Source of the DNA: Tubulanus polymorphus
Lineage: Eukaryota > Nemertea > Palaeonemertea > Tubulaniformes > Tubulanidae
Reading direction: 5' to 3'
NCBI RefSeq assembly: GCF_964204645.1
Contig: NC_134027.1
Location: 11,520,485-11,584,484, forward strand
Length of the DNA stretch: 64,000 bases
Numbering within the stretch: position 1 is the stretch's first letter; each line of letters starts with the position of its first letter. Both the position numbers and the translations under genes were made by a program. Shown here piece by piece: positions 41,235-53,319 of this stretch. Under the pieces are notes generated by a model. That model searched no databases, had not been told where the DNA came from, and saw nothing but the letters and a program-made list of their open reading frames with translations.

Positions 41235-42997
41235 ATAAACCATTTTACAGTTGCTAGCCGCCATTTTGTTAGGGTCCTGTATTTTGTCCTGTATTGTTGT
41301 GTCGTTTTTTTCTCTTTTTAAAAACTATCCGTGATGTGTGTTGTATCATATTTCATCTGTCCATGGATGGATTTTGACAGTTTCAGCAACATTCAAACCG
41401 CATAAATCTCTAGTTTTCTGTTATGTAAGAATCATTTTTCAAATTTGCAACAATGCGACTTGAGAGCGATATAAAGATTTGCGGTCAGTTTTTTCCGTGC
41501 GCATAGAAATCAAGGGTACTGAACTTTGAAGTTCGTTATTTTCAGAAATAATTTTCTAAAAAATCCAAGCATTTCAAGAACTGTGCGCATAAATGCCCTC
41601 TTTCAGGTGAACTTTGAAATGTTAAGATATCTTGCCTAGTTTTTTCCCTATGGCACTTTACCTGCAGCGCATGTATTGTCATTCCGAGATTCGGCGCTGT
41701 TTTCTTTGCGTGTATTTCAGTATATGGGTGTTATTTTTTTCATTTTTACTACACTTGTCTCTACGGAAAATGGTTTTAATTGTTGGTACGAGTATCAGGT
41801 TTAAATATAACGGCATTAATACTGTATTCCGTTCTCCGGCGCTAGTTCGTAATGGCTGTATTGGTAGCCGCTTTTACAGCAGGCAGAGGCTTACGTACAT
41901 GCACCCAAGAAAACCCAAAATATCACTCTTTTGTTGTAAATGCAATCCACACACTTCTTGCGTTTTTGTGATGGTAGATTTCACGTTTTACTTTTAATCA
42001 CATGTGTCTGACATTAGGACTTGATACTTGATATTTCACCACCAAAGCAAGAAAATGTTTTCTTATATTTTCTTCCCGAGCTAATCAATCTTGTGTGTAC
42101 TTAATAGAAAGTATTCATAGAAAGTAGCTGAATATTTGCCCCACCCCATTTGTCCAGCTTTTTGACCACTTCTCCATCCATCTAATTTCAGTAGATTTTT
42201 ATGTAAATTAATTGATAGACTACTGATTTAAATGGTCATCATACTCGATTTTGAGTGTTATATTTCTTTTCTTCTTCCATCTCAATATAGGCCTATATAT
42301 TCTCATCCGCGCGCAACTTCGAATACGTGATCAAAATGCCGCTCAGTCTCGCTGCTAAAACTGGTCAAAAAAATCCCTTAAACTCCAACATCTCAAATGT
42401 CTTCGATCTATTATTGCATAAATGACGTAATATTAAAACCTGATACTCGTACCAACAATTAAAACCATTTTCCGTAGAAACAAGTGTAGTAAAAATGAAA
42501 AATAACACCCATATACTGAAATACACGCAAAGAAAACAGCGCCGAATCTCGGAATGACAATACACGCGCTGCAGTTAAAGAGCCATAGGGAAAAAACTAG
42601 GCAAGATATCTTAAAATTTCAAAGTTCACCTGAAAGGAGGCATTTATGCGCACAGTTCTTGAAATGTTTGGATTTTTTAGAAAATTATTTCTGAAAATTA
42701 CGAACTTCAAAGTGCAGTACCCTTGATTTCTATGCGCACGGAAAAAACTGACCGCCAATTTTTATATCGCTCTCATGTCGCATTGTTGCAAATTTAAAAA
42801 ATGATTTTTACGTAACTGAAAACTAGAGCTTTATGCGGTTTGAATGTTGCTGAAACTGTCAAAATCCATCCATGGACAGATGAAATATGATACAACACAC
42901 ATCACGGATACTTTTTAAAAAAGAGAAAAAATGACCCAACAATACGGGACAAAAGTACCCTAACAAAATGGCGGCTAGCAACTGTAAAATGGTTTAT
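41235..42997. mobile_element. Large foldback structure, ~565-bp inverted arms
   Basis: 41235-41804 and 42434-42997 are inverse copies with few differences; both ends read ATAAACCATTTTACAGTTGC outward-in. The 630-bp spacer is not repeated. Shared internal words include CATCCATGGA and CCGTGCGCATAGAAATCAAG. No transposase seen. Could be a foldback transposon or an inverted duplication. Confidence 0.8.
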
Positions 42998-43479
42998 TGC
43001 AGCGCATATAGCCCGGCATTAATTTTATGCACACATTTATTTGTTACCTAGTTACAGCAGCGACAATCGTGTAATATTCACTTAAAATAGCAATTTCATA
43101 TCAAATATTCATTTTAAAGGTTATTGGCTCAAATAGTAATGTTGTTAATGTGTTCTGTTGATTATTTTGATATTTCTATAAACTAACTTGCGTATGCTCG
43201 TATGCGCTTGGTCTCTATTGGGATTAACTGTGCATTGGTTTCAACAGCAATTCAAATCTGCGTTCTTAATCATTCAGGTACCGGCATTTTGGGTGTTGGG
43301 TCTCTTGTGACATTCCAAATGTCCTCAAACTTGCCTAAAGTCTTCGACCATGTATTGGACCGCTTATTACTACGTCTTGCAAACATTTGCGGGAAAATCG
43401 CGTAGTTTATCACATTATTGACACAACAATGCATTAATTGAGGAGGTGTTTATTCAAAACCATATTTAATCTTGACTAT

Positions 43480-44408
43480 CAGTCATAGATGGACACATTG
43501 ATTAGTTTCAGAAAAATAATGCTAGTGACCATGTGCAAAGCCCAATGACCTCGAAACTCACTCAAATCATAGAAGATGTTATGAGCTACAACTTTCCAAT
43601 TGATCATGGTAACAAAATATGTCTAGGTACCAATATAATAAGGAAATACTAAGCTATTCTACTTTTCAACGGCCCCTGGTAACTATATAGAATAACTATT
43701 GACCTTGAAACTCATCACAATCGTTAAATATGTCATGAGCTACAACTTTTCAATTGATTGTGGTAACAAAATATGCTTAGGTATCAATATAATGTGGAAA
43801 TACTTTTTCCACCTACGAATGAGTACTGATGACACCAAGATGACCGCCAATTGCGTCATAATTGGCTGATCTCAGGTATAAAAGATGTCATTTCAAAGAA
43901 TACCCATCACAAATTGCATGAAATATGGCTAACCATTAAGAAGTAACAGGACTCAGAATTCAGGCCAAAATTGACATCTTTGGGCACAAAATAGGCCACA
44001 GGACGGCCATCTTGAGTCCGATCGACACAATTTTTCTCATGCCGATGGGCCCTTGGAGGATACAAATATATCTGAAAGATCAAGGTAATTGATAAAAGCG
44101 TCTTAAAAATTTCCCTCGAAAACTCAAAAATGTGTAAAAAGTGCTGAATTTAGCGAACAACAATGGCTGCCAGTCGCCCATCTTGAATCTGAGAGGGCCG
44201 GTTTTTGGGCTGAAGATGTGTCTAAGGTAGATACATGTATAGACCAAAAATCAAGACATTACCTTGAAGCGTCTTCAAAACTTCCCAAAATAACTGGATT
44301 CCGTCTACGGACGGACGAACGGACGGACGGATAGACGAAAGGACGGACGGACGACGGTCGAAAAGTGAACGAAATAGCCCGCTGGGACTAAAGCCCCAAG
44401 TGGGCTAA
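43480..44408 (-). mobile_element. Hairpin-ended tandem-core element, copy D
   Basis: Minus-strand copy: its start (AGCCCACTTGGGGCTTTAG) lies at about 44408, with CGGACGGA microsatellite just inside and core repeats toward 43500. It sits 316 bp beyond the end of P450 copy A. Confidence 0.65.
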
Positions 44409-44723
44409 AAATTGAAGGCCTCTGATGCGTGCAAGTATGAGCTCGCGTATATTGTTGCATCAATTATATGTATGTTATGTATATATTTATGTCCATTAGA
44501 TCTATGTATGTATAGTGCATGTGCATGTGTATGTATGTTTTGTGCATATTGTAATTTCATTCTATGATCCTGTAATTATGTCACAATTTATTTTGCAGAA
44601 TAAAAAGTCATTCATTCATTCATAGGTATAAATATAAACATTTAATTTCGACGGTTTACGGCGTCAAAAACATGACGTTGCATCAGTCAAATAAATATCA
44701 ATCTCGTTATAATAGTTCTCGAA

Positions 44724-47362
44724 TTAAGAGCGAGCGCTGATGATCACCTCGTACGGTTTTGCCATACATATTACACCGATATCATCTAATTCTGTCGGTC
44801 TACGCTTCAGATAATTTCCGTCTGGGAAACCGAACGTAAATCTCTGCATCAAGCTGACGAAAAACACGAATACTTGATGTTTGGCGGAGTTTTCACCGAT
44901 ACAGGCTCGTTTTCCGGCACCAAAAGTCAACCAGGATTTAGGACGAGCGACGATTTTACCGTCATCTTCGTCAATGAATCGCTCTGGTTTGAAATCCTCG
45001 GCGTCGATCCAGACTCTCGAATCGTGGTGACATGCATATATATTTGCCCAAACTTGAGAACCCTTTGGTATTTCATAACCATCTGAAATATTCAAATTAA
45101 AATTGTCGTGGTCAGGTGTGGGACATAGAACTCCTAAAGAGTACTGATTGCTGAGCTTACCGAGTTTAGCATCGACACTGGCTGCCCGAAATATAAGTGG
45201 ACCTACAGGGCAAATTCGCAATGTTTCAAGCATGACCGCCTCACAATAAATCAAATTTGATTTATCATTGATAGTCGGTTGTCGATTACCTATGAAGTTA
45301 AAAATGAATGTAAGATAAATATCAATCATAAATATCTTTAGTTTTCATTTCAGAATCAACGTATATATACAGTGGACTCCGCCTACAGGAAAAGACCCGC
45401 AAAATGTTCAAAAGTTATACTAGACAAATACCGGTATAGATTTTCAGATTTGTTCACATTGACAAACAGTAGGGACAGAAAATCTCATCTACCGGTTTGA
45501 ACGGATGACCGACCAGACCGGTACCGCTCTAGACGGAGTCTACTGTATTTCTCATACCGATTAATTCATCTATTTCTTTGTGAACTCGGTCTTGTACTTC
45601 GGGATGTTTTGCCATGAAGTAAAACAACCAATTCAGTGAATGAGTTGATGTATCCACTCCCGCTAATATCAATAGATAAATGTACATATTATTGTATTAC
45701 GTTTCTTCAAAAACATTTCAACAACTTCATCAAATGCCAACATACGTAGGAATAACAATTTTACCGGTAAATCCATCACTAATAGTTTGAATGAGATGTC
45801 GGTCAGAGAACTTTTCAGCTAGTTCAGCATCTTCCTCGCGTAGTTTTTCTCTTGCGTTAATCAGGAAGTCAATTAGATCTCCGATATTCTCTGCAAGATT
45901 TTGGAAAATTTTCATTTTTACTTCTAGACACATATCAGAAAATTAAAGATTAAGTTTTTGCGAATTATAGAGTTTCAAGTGCATGCAAATTACACGTATC
46001 TTAGTTTCTCAATTCACGAATAGATTAATAAAAAATACCTGCCTGGATCGTACTTGTTTACGTGTTCACGAAATTGTATTTCAAAGAAAGTAAGTATGCG
46101 TTCGTTGAGTTCTATGAATCTTCTAGTATTGCTCGTTTTGAATGGCAAATACTGCACGAAGGGCATAGCGTCCTCTAACAAACCATTACCGAATATCTCA
46201 TCGACTTCCGCCAAATATGTGTACAGATTTTTGAAATCTTTATCATCGAAATCAAACCTTTAGGTCAAAATCTAAATTCAGTCGCATAATCTATCTACAT
46301 TAAACGGAACAGAAATCTTATGAGATATGTTTTACTTACTGCAAATTAAACAGCATATCACAGATTACGTTGTAAATCATGAGATTAAGAATGGGTTTGA
46401 TTTGCACTGGTTTCCCAATAACTTTATCGAATTCAGCGACACCTTTTTCTACCGACGCTTGGATTTTACTATCCAGTCTGGATCCACTCAGGAAATTCCT
46501 ACACAGTAAATAACAATCCTTATTTTTTTGTACATGCGGAGTAATCACGATTACTCCAAGTACATATATAAACATAATGTAGCAATAATATAGGCGGAAA
46601 GATGTTTACCTCAGACCAGTTGTAGTTATCTTACGCTGTATTCTCCAAACCGGATCGTCGGGTCGGCCGGCAAATATATCTCGCCCTCCATCCCCAAATA
46701 ATTCAACTTGAACAAAAAGATAAATATATTCAGAAAATTATCAAACACATCTATATAGCCTTCGACTTAGATATTAACTGATAGAATAAAACAGATGAGA
46801 ATAATTAATTACATGACCAGGACGACGGCCGATAATCGAAGTCAGAACTCTGAACGAGTGCATTTGTTACCAAATCAATATTGTTTAATACGATTACGTT
46901 TTCTGGTCTCCCGATTCCTGTCAAAATAGAATAAACAAACGTTTATGTATATCGTAGTTACTAAACCGCACGTAAGAAATAAGCTAGAAGTTACCTAGTC
47001 TAAAGTTGAATATGTCGCCATACTCCTTTGCCAATTCTATGAAGTGTTTATAAAGTGGTCGACCTTCTTTTTTGAGCTCTGTCATGAAATAAAATATCTA
47101 TATATCGTTAGACATAACGAGAGGGACTGGCTACTTTCATTGCACGTTTTTACACTATTAAAAAGGTACACGAACAAAGCTCTCACGTATCATTCGCAAA
47201 CTGACGAAATTCTCTTCGAATTCTATACATAGACTTACTAAACGTATTTCCGACGAAAGGATAACCTTTAGGTCCCGGTGGAAGATTGTAGCGTTTTCGA
47301 TTCAAAATCAAGTAGACAATCGCGAGAAAACAAGCAATTATTGTCAACGTTATTGCATCCAT
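44724..47362 (-). CDS. Cytochrome P450 monooxygenase, copy A
   Basis: Ten exons: 47362-47239, 47078-46995, 46917-46813, 46706-46610, 46498-46340, 46257-46043, 45890-45765, 45662-45558, 45289-45161, 45082-44724, giving 500 aa. Membrane-bound haem monooxygenase, likely of clan 2 (CYP1/2/17-like); substrate unknown. An N-terminal hydrophobic anchor is followed by the proline hinge LPPGPKGYPFVGN. The oxygen-binding helix is AGVDTSTHSLNW (304 on), ExxR is ETLR (360-363), PERF is 414-417, and the haem loop FGAGKRACIGEN places Cys442 as ligand. Intron 6 appears to use a GC donor (CCAG|GCAGGT), needed to hold frame. Intron 8 contains a TA-flanked miniature element. Exon lengths are identical to copy B at 57111-62066. 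Confidence 0.95.
45370..45545. mobile_element. TA-flanked miniature element in P450-A intron 8
   Basis: Inverted ends CAGTGGACTCCGCCTA and TAGACGGAGTCTACTG flanked by TA on both sides, 176 bp. The interior has repeated ACCGGT words. pogo/Tigger-like by ends and target. Absent from the matching intron of copy B. Confidence 0.8.
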
Positions 47363-47630
47363 ATTGAAGTGTGTACCGGTACTGGTATTTATTTCACTGC
47401 ATACTAATGTACGGTGCAGTACTAGGCGATATCCATGTCATTTTTTAGTAGATCTGACCCAATTCATCGATTATTTACAATATGTGAATGATCTTACGCG
47501 TTTGAAACGATTGATATTTTGAACATTTACATACTTTTATAGAGATTATTTTTAGTTTGAGGTACAGGTTTCGACCGCATATATTTTTCAATAGACGCGA
47601 TACCGGTACTTACGGTACCGTTTAGAAATC

Positions 47631-48017
47631 ACCCGTGGTTTCCACGGGCTTTTCAAACATTATGAAATGATCATACCGGTACTTAACACATTTGTTTGCT
47701 ATCTATAGTTCTGTTTCGTGCGGGTTCAAATCTTCATTACTGCGTACAATTCATACATTATGAAATGATCATATCGGCACTTTACATATTTGTTTCTATC
47801 TACAGTTCTATTACATTGGGCCTCCATTGGAAGAAATTAGAAATTTTCAGTATGTGATTAAGGGCCCCAGTATCCTCGGGCAAAGGTCAAGTCGGTCCCG
47901 AGATCCCATACGGTCTCTATGGGCACACCACATAATAGGCCACTCAATTCAATTCGCGTGCAATGAACTTATAAGTGGGAAGTTCTACGTTTAAAAATCA
48001 CCCGTGGTTTCCACGGG
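47631..48017 (+). repeat. Direct repeats with a CCCGTGG hairpin
   Basis: CCCGTGGTTTCCACGGG occurs at 47631-47647 and 48001-48017, each preceded by a GTTTA.AAATCA stretch and followed by CTTTTCA. In between, CATTATGAAATGATCATA-type segments repeat about 100 bp apart. Confidence 0.65.
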
Positions 48018-48040
48018 CTTTTCACTAGTTTCTAATATAG

Positions 48041-48085
48041 TACAGTACAGTACAGTACAGTACAGTACAGTACAGTACAGTACAG
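48041..48085 (+). repeat. TACAG pentanucleotide microsatellite
   Basis: Nine perfect TACAG units in tandem. Confidence 0.95.
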
Positions 48086-49173
48086 AAACAACAAACAAAG
48101 CAGTTTTAAAGTTATTAAATTGTCATACGACATTTGCATGTTGAATAAATAAGGACAGTTTAAAGATGAGTTTTTTTCTAGTAAAGATAGTTTGCATCGC
48201 ATACACGCTTGGTCTTCGTATATAAAAAAAACTGACAGGTAAACGCTGTCTCAAATCTTTAAAGGCATCGCACTCAAAAATAAAATGAAATTCATCACCG
48301 TAACGATTACTTATCTAAATTTACAAATCGTAACTAGTTGTCGAATCGGTAAAAAAGAAAAGCAATGTTCTTGGCCCCAATCAGATTTAAGCAGTCGGTA
48401 TGATGAGCATTTGATAGAATTATTTATGTCTGCATGCCACTTTTGTAAAAATTGATCCTGCAAACATTGTTTTATCGTCAAGCGAAATTCGAAATTATGA
48501 AAGAAATTATCTCGTATGTCACCAAGGGGCTTCCGTAGTAATGTGCTACGGAAACGTATTTGGAACTCGTGTGAATCAGTCTAGAGGAAATATCACGAAG
48601 TAATTATGTCGTCAAAACGCGATATACGTATATCTCAATAGAGATAAACTAATTAGCGCGTATCTATGATGGCGATACAATGATATCACCACGGGTTGTT
48701 AGGTATGATATATATCACTTTTCACTTGTCAGGATGATTTTACCAATTAAAAGCTTTTCCGATTCCGCGTTTGATTTCAAAGTCTCAATCGATGAAACCA
48801 ACTTCCAGCAGATACGAAAATGTTGACAATATTTCTTAACGCGCAGTGAATATCACACACACACAGAATTCTTCTACAGATCATTAGTTTGTTCAAACCA
48901 AAGTATCTCTCATCCTTATTAGTCTTTTCATCTTTGAATAAGGTGGGTCCAATTTTGCAGGTTTCTTGTGCGATGTTCGCTACTGCCATCAGTTTCAAAA
49001 TAAATTCTTTGGCTTTTCAACAAATTAGAATAATGCCAGAGTTTGTAATTTTGCGAGGGTTTCCTCAGTGAGAATTTTATTCCAAATGATTTTGATTGAG
49101 GAAGTAGCGTCCAATTTTCTCTGAAAGTTCGTTTTGGCGTGCCAAAACAAAGAAAATTCCGTCTTGGCGCCCC

Positions 49174-49301
49174 CGCGAGTAGAGCCAGAAATTCTAACAT
49201 GAAGACCGCGGCTGCTGCCATCCTCTGCCTGTTCAGAGCTATCATATTGATGACGTTCAGGATGACACCAATGATCGCTACCGGTCCGATCAGAGCTACA
49301 T
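49174..49301 (-). pseudogene. Near-identical 128-bp fragment of the neighbouring GPCR gene
   Basis: Matches 50606-50733 almost perfectly (one difference noticed by eye), encoding the transmembrane 1 and intracellular loop 1 region (IGVILNVIN.IALNRQRMA). Flanks are unrelated; a GT/CGTG microsatellite adjoins it. An isolated gene fragment, not a functional exon as far as I can see. Confidence 0.85.
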
Positions 49302-49305
49302 ACAT

Positions 49306-49317
49306 GTGTGTATGTGC

Positions 49318-49348
<31 letters not shown>

Positions 49349-49361
49349 TGCGTGTGCTTGT
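49306..49361 (+). repeat. GT / GTGC microsatellite
   Basis: A GTGTGTGT run followed by six CGTG units, adjoining the GPCR fragment. Confidence 0.9.
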
Positions 49362-49779
49362 TGGTGGAGGATTGTATCAGTTTCATTCTGAGTCAACCAG
49401 ATTTTTTTAATACAGTGGGAAAATGAAAACTCATACAAACCGAATTTCGTATTAACCATTTGGTAAAAACAGTTCAATAATAGTAGTGGGAACCCGTTAT
49501 GGACCATCGTACTAAGCGTGTTTATTTACTACAGAAATGAACAGGAGATCGAATATATTTTACATAGTGATACCGGGGGTTCCGAACGTGATCGCACTAA
49601 GCAAATATTCTTATGTAGGAAAGGGCGGGGACTTCCTAAATTCATCGTATTATTAAGGTGTTCGTTGTATGGTGAATCGCACTAACGAGGTTCGACTGTA
49701 TATGCTTTCCGGTTTAAGAATGCTATTTTCATATCGAATATTTAGATGGTCCATTGAAACGCGAAAAAGATTTCTTATT

Positions 49780-50931
49780 TCAACGAGCATCTCTATTAAA
49801 CAGCTGCAATACGACAAGGCGGAATTTAAAGTTTGAAAAGAAATATACGAAAAAGTTCAAAGAGCTGTCCGCAATCACTAGAAATAGGGAAATTCTACGC
49901 AGATAATTAAGCTTGATCTCAATAGCTCTCGGATAGCCGTGTTTCAAAAACAGTTTAGCCAATCTATCAATAGAGGGCGCCGATTCACATATTATAAACA
50001 CGGTTATGATGCCGACAATCATTTTTGTAGCTTGTCTATGACTACTGGTTACTTTTTGATCATTCTGCATCATAGATTCTCTGGATTTCTGACTCTTTGC
50101 TAGTGAAATGATCAGCACGGTGTTGATGATAATAAGCAAAATGAGCGGTAAAGTTACAAAACAAATGATGTATGAAGCATTGTCTATAGCATAGATTGTA
50201 GCTGGGTCCAGTGGGCTGCCATTTCGGGCTTTTAAATGATTTTCTCCAGTGCACCGATTTATACCTGGAACTAAATGATAATTGTGTACGTATAAGTAGT
50301 TTAAAGTCTGTAAAACGACGACGAAAGCCACTAGAGCTGCGACCGATTTAATCGCGTTTTCTTTCGTAGACCAAATTTTAGCTTTCAGCGGCGCCATTAT
50401 AACTATGAGTCGGTCAACAGAAATCAAGACGAGACACCAGTTTCTCGTTTGCAATACCGCGTTGTACAACGGGTCGATATTTTTCGCAAGCGATAAATTA
50501 AAACCCCATCCCGAGTAATAAAACCCGTGTTTACTGACTCCTTTATTACCGTACATGTATCTCAACACGAAATACATGAATCCAGTAATAAGAACACCGA
50601 TATCGAGTAGAGCCAGAAATTCTAACATGAAGACCGCGGCTGCTGCCATCCTCTGCCTGTTCAGAGCTATTATATTGATGACGTTCAGGATGACACCAAT
50701 GATCGCTACCGGTCCGATCAGAGCTACATTTACATAGTATATAAACACGCTTACTTCGTGACGAGAACTACACATAGTTTTCTCATCGTTAGTCAAATTC
50801 ATCTCACCGAATATGTTTTTGAAATCCATGTTGTCATCGGCCGATGAAGTGGGTATCATAGTAAAGTATCGTATTATATAAGCCGAGTGAATGTTATATC
50901 TATATGTGTTTGCAGATGTTTTTAAATTCAT
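49780..50931 (-). CDS. Class A (rhodopsin-type) G protein-coupled receptor, single exon
   Basis: 383 aa, intact and intronless. The N-terminus has Asn-Leu-Thr for glycosylation. Transmembrane 1 carries GVILNVINIIAL (conserved Asn). Helix 2 has LEFLALLDIG (conserved Asp). Helix 3 ends with VDRLIVIMAPL, a variant of DRY. Helix 6 contains KMIVGIITVFIICESAP. Helix 7 has SSLNFFVYFFSNFKFR in place of NPxxY. The overall pattern suggests an orphan peptide-type (FMRFamide-receptor-like) receptor of the kind expanded in lophotrochozoans; ligand unknown. Later in-frame Met codons (residues 25 and 35) could also be the start. It is the apparent source of the fragments at 49174-49301 and 40575-40727, and lies between two divergent P450 genes. 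Confidence 0.9.
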   Translation of the reverse strand: MNLKTSANTYRYNIHSAYIIRYFTMIPTSSADDNMDFKNIFGEMNLTNDEKTMCSSRHEVSVFIYYVNVALIGPVAIIGVILNVINIIALNRQRMAAAAVFMLEFLALLDIGVLITGFMYFVLRYMYGNKGVSKHGFYYSGWGFNLSLAKNIDPLYNAVLQTRNWCLVLISVDRLIVIMAPLKAKIWSTKENAIKSVAALVAFVVVLQTLNYLYVHNYHLVPGINRCTGENHLKARNGSPLDPATIYAIDNASYIICFVTLPLILLIIINTVLIISLAKSQKSRESMMQNDQKVTSSHRQATKMIVGIITVFIICESAPSIDRLAKLFLKHGYPRAIEIKLNYLRRISLFLVIADSSLNFFVYFFSNFKFRLVVLQLFNRDAR

Positions 50932-51627
50932 AATGAGTTGTGATTCAATATCAAATTTCTTATTCTCATCAGCAGTGTTGATACATCCATATTAAATCAG
51001 TGTTCTGCGAATCAACGTTCATCGCTTAGAACCCACCGACGAATTCAATCGAAATCAATGTTTAAGCCTTATATATTTTCGTCAAATCGAACAAGACTTT
51101 TAATTATAAAATTTATTCAATACTATCGAAAGAGATAAGAGCTATACGAATATCATATGGCTTGAACATTTTCTAGGTCCCCACCATCATTTTCTCGTAC
51201 AAGTCTTGAAGTCATCCCCTAGACTGCGAACCGTATTCAAGAGAAACATATCAAAAATAATCCGAAACAAAATTGAAAAGAGTTGAAATAAAATCTATTG
51301 CTAATAAATTTCTCATAATTGGCCTGGTCGCTTTTGTAAAACGGCAATTTGTAATCAGTTCATTTATAGCTGCCGGTGTTGGTAAGCTTGATTTTGATTA
51401 AAAGAAAGATAATGTACAGGATAGGTGTGGCCCGCTGGGTCAACTATTGAGCTTAGCAGACTGAGAAAGTAAACACATTATCAATTCTTTAGCCTTGTCA
51501 GTAAATTTCTATCCGATAAAGTCTTTTATTACGTTAATGATTCTATGCCTCACAAATCGCAAAAGCATTATAATGCGAGATGATATTGAACATAAGGTTA
51601 GAGACTTCTATAGTTGAAGGATGTTTA

Positions 51628-51745
51628 TGCATTCACCAAGAACCTTAATGTCTCGTGTATACCACAGGTGGGTGCGGTACACTAGGATCGTAGAGCGACG
51701 GAGATCACCGAGGACGCAGCCACTTCCAGGACTGGGCGAAATTAT
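51628..51745 (+). repeat. Interspersed repeat, copy 2 (partner at 28142-28245)
   Basis: Same ordered blocks as 28142-28245, ending CCACTTCCAGGACTGGGCGAAA. Confidence 0.6.
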
Positions 51746-52565
51746 ACAGTGATGTAAAGTTTTTAGAACGATACCATAATTTTGCACTTGCTCAAATTTC
51801 TCCGGATAACCGCAGAAAATCATAAGATAAAGGCGTTTATTTTACTATGATTAACAGTAATAAAGCTGTCAACTCTTTTTATAAAAGTACACATTTTATC
51901 TCAACAGTAAGGTCACTATTGCCGTTTAGTAAAAAGGAACATCTGTTAGACTGCGTTAATCGGTTAAATTGGCAAGAAAGGTTCGAAACTTGAATGCGCA
52001 AAATTTCTCATGTCTGGAGCTGGAAAACAGTGACCAATAGTGAAGAGAGAATCCCACAATAATAACTGAACATTCCTGACTATTTAGTAGGCCTACATGG
52101 TTTCAGTAACATTTTCGGACTGTTTTTCGATATCATCATTGCGGGATTCTCTCTACATAATCGTCACAACACTGATGTAGCGTTTTATCAATCGTGAGTG
52201 ACCAGGTTTTGTCTAGCCATGGATGTATAAACTAGTCTATCTTAATTCAATTTTAATTTCAATATTATTCTGTTATTCAAAAATTCTTTTGAAGTTTGTG
52301 TAGAATGTTTTTTTTTGTACTGCGTGACTTTGAAAATCTATAAAAACAAGTTGTAATTATTAAGTGATTATCGACGGATTGAAACAAAACTACACCAACT
52401 GATGTAAATCTCTATATGTGCACAAAATTAGATAAAATCATTGATAATGTTTTTTTCGTCAAAGTGTTAACACTTGCATGACATTTAACAAAGAACAGAA
52501 TTATTGATACAGATGGCGTAACCTTTTTTCCATAATACAGTATCTTAATCGATGAATTTATTATT

Positions 52566-52595
52566 AGGGTTTTCTGTTACTTCACAGAAAACCCT
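52566..52595. repeat. Perfect 12-bp hairpin, member of a small family
   Basis: AGGGTTTTCTGT pairs with ACAGAAAACCCT across a 6-nt loop. Related hairpins occur at 54701-54715 and 55342-55370. No U-run follows; probably a repeat-element feature. Confidence 0.7.
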
Positions 52596-53319
52596 AAGAG
52601 ATTCGCGTGTTTCTTCTATAGAAGGAAAACAGGGATAATAGGGATACGTAAATCGTTGTTTTGCTGTATCGTGTATGATGATAGAATTAGCTAACTTACA
52701 GATGAAAATTATCGTAACGGTTATAAAATGATTTTAGAATTGATAATGGTCAAATGTATATCCAAATAAAAATCAGTTACAATAATCATTAAAGAAAGAA
52801 TGAATTTGTAAGGATATAACTTGGGATGATAGATAAGAAAATAATGTCGCTAATACAGTCGCTAAAGTTTTGGGAAAATAATTTTTTCTAAATATCATCG
52901 CTAGCTTTCTGAAGTTTCTTTTGTTTGTATACGTCCGATAATTCACGGAGAATAGCTGTTCTCTCAATGATGATAACCAAGGAATTAGAAAATCAAAAAC
53001 GCGTCATTCGGTTTCTGACTGGCGATTATCGACTCGAGAACTGGTCGACTATCAGGTTTCTGTCGGCAATTTTAAACTGCAAACACTCACTTCATTTAAG
53101 AAAACGCTCCACGGAACTATATTGACCTATTCTGGAGTAAGACCGGACTTCGAATCTGTTACTTCTGAATCTGTTATCAGTTATATTGAAACAATTTATA
53201 TAAAGTTTATATAACATCAACTTCGAATGAAATAGTGACATCAGTTCAACATTCAAACTTGCTTAATCGTCGGGAGTTTGATTATCCAGACATTCCACCA
53301 TTACTAGACGACACTTCTA

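Larger units (their letters stand above)
47363..49173. other. Intergenic region upstream of P450-A
   Basis: Begins with the P450-A promoter, whose first ~70 bp match, inverted, the sequence upstream of P450-B. Then come duplicated hairpins (47631-48017) and a TACAG repeat. No gene seen. Confidence 0.55.
50932..53319. other. Intergenic region between the GPCR and the two-pass protein gene
   Basis: AT-rich with no recognised gene. Contains an interspersed repeat (51628-51745) and a 12-bp-stem hairpin at 52566-52595. Confidence 0.55.

Noticed and set aside
41021-41321. Overlapping open frames on both strands rich in Arg/Lys/Phe
   Set aside because: They lie in the miniature inverted-repeat element and are by-products of CGTTTCTG repeats.
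41632-42565. Open frames on opposite strands encoding the same peptide
   Set aside because: They are the two arms of the foldback structure, not genes.
49025-49507. Receptor-like open frames with His/Thr/Arg tracts on the minus strand
   Set aside because: They read through a GT/CGTG microsatellite and a 128-bp GPCR fragment; no complete domain.
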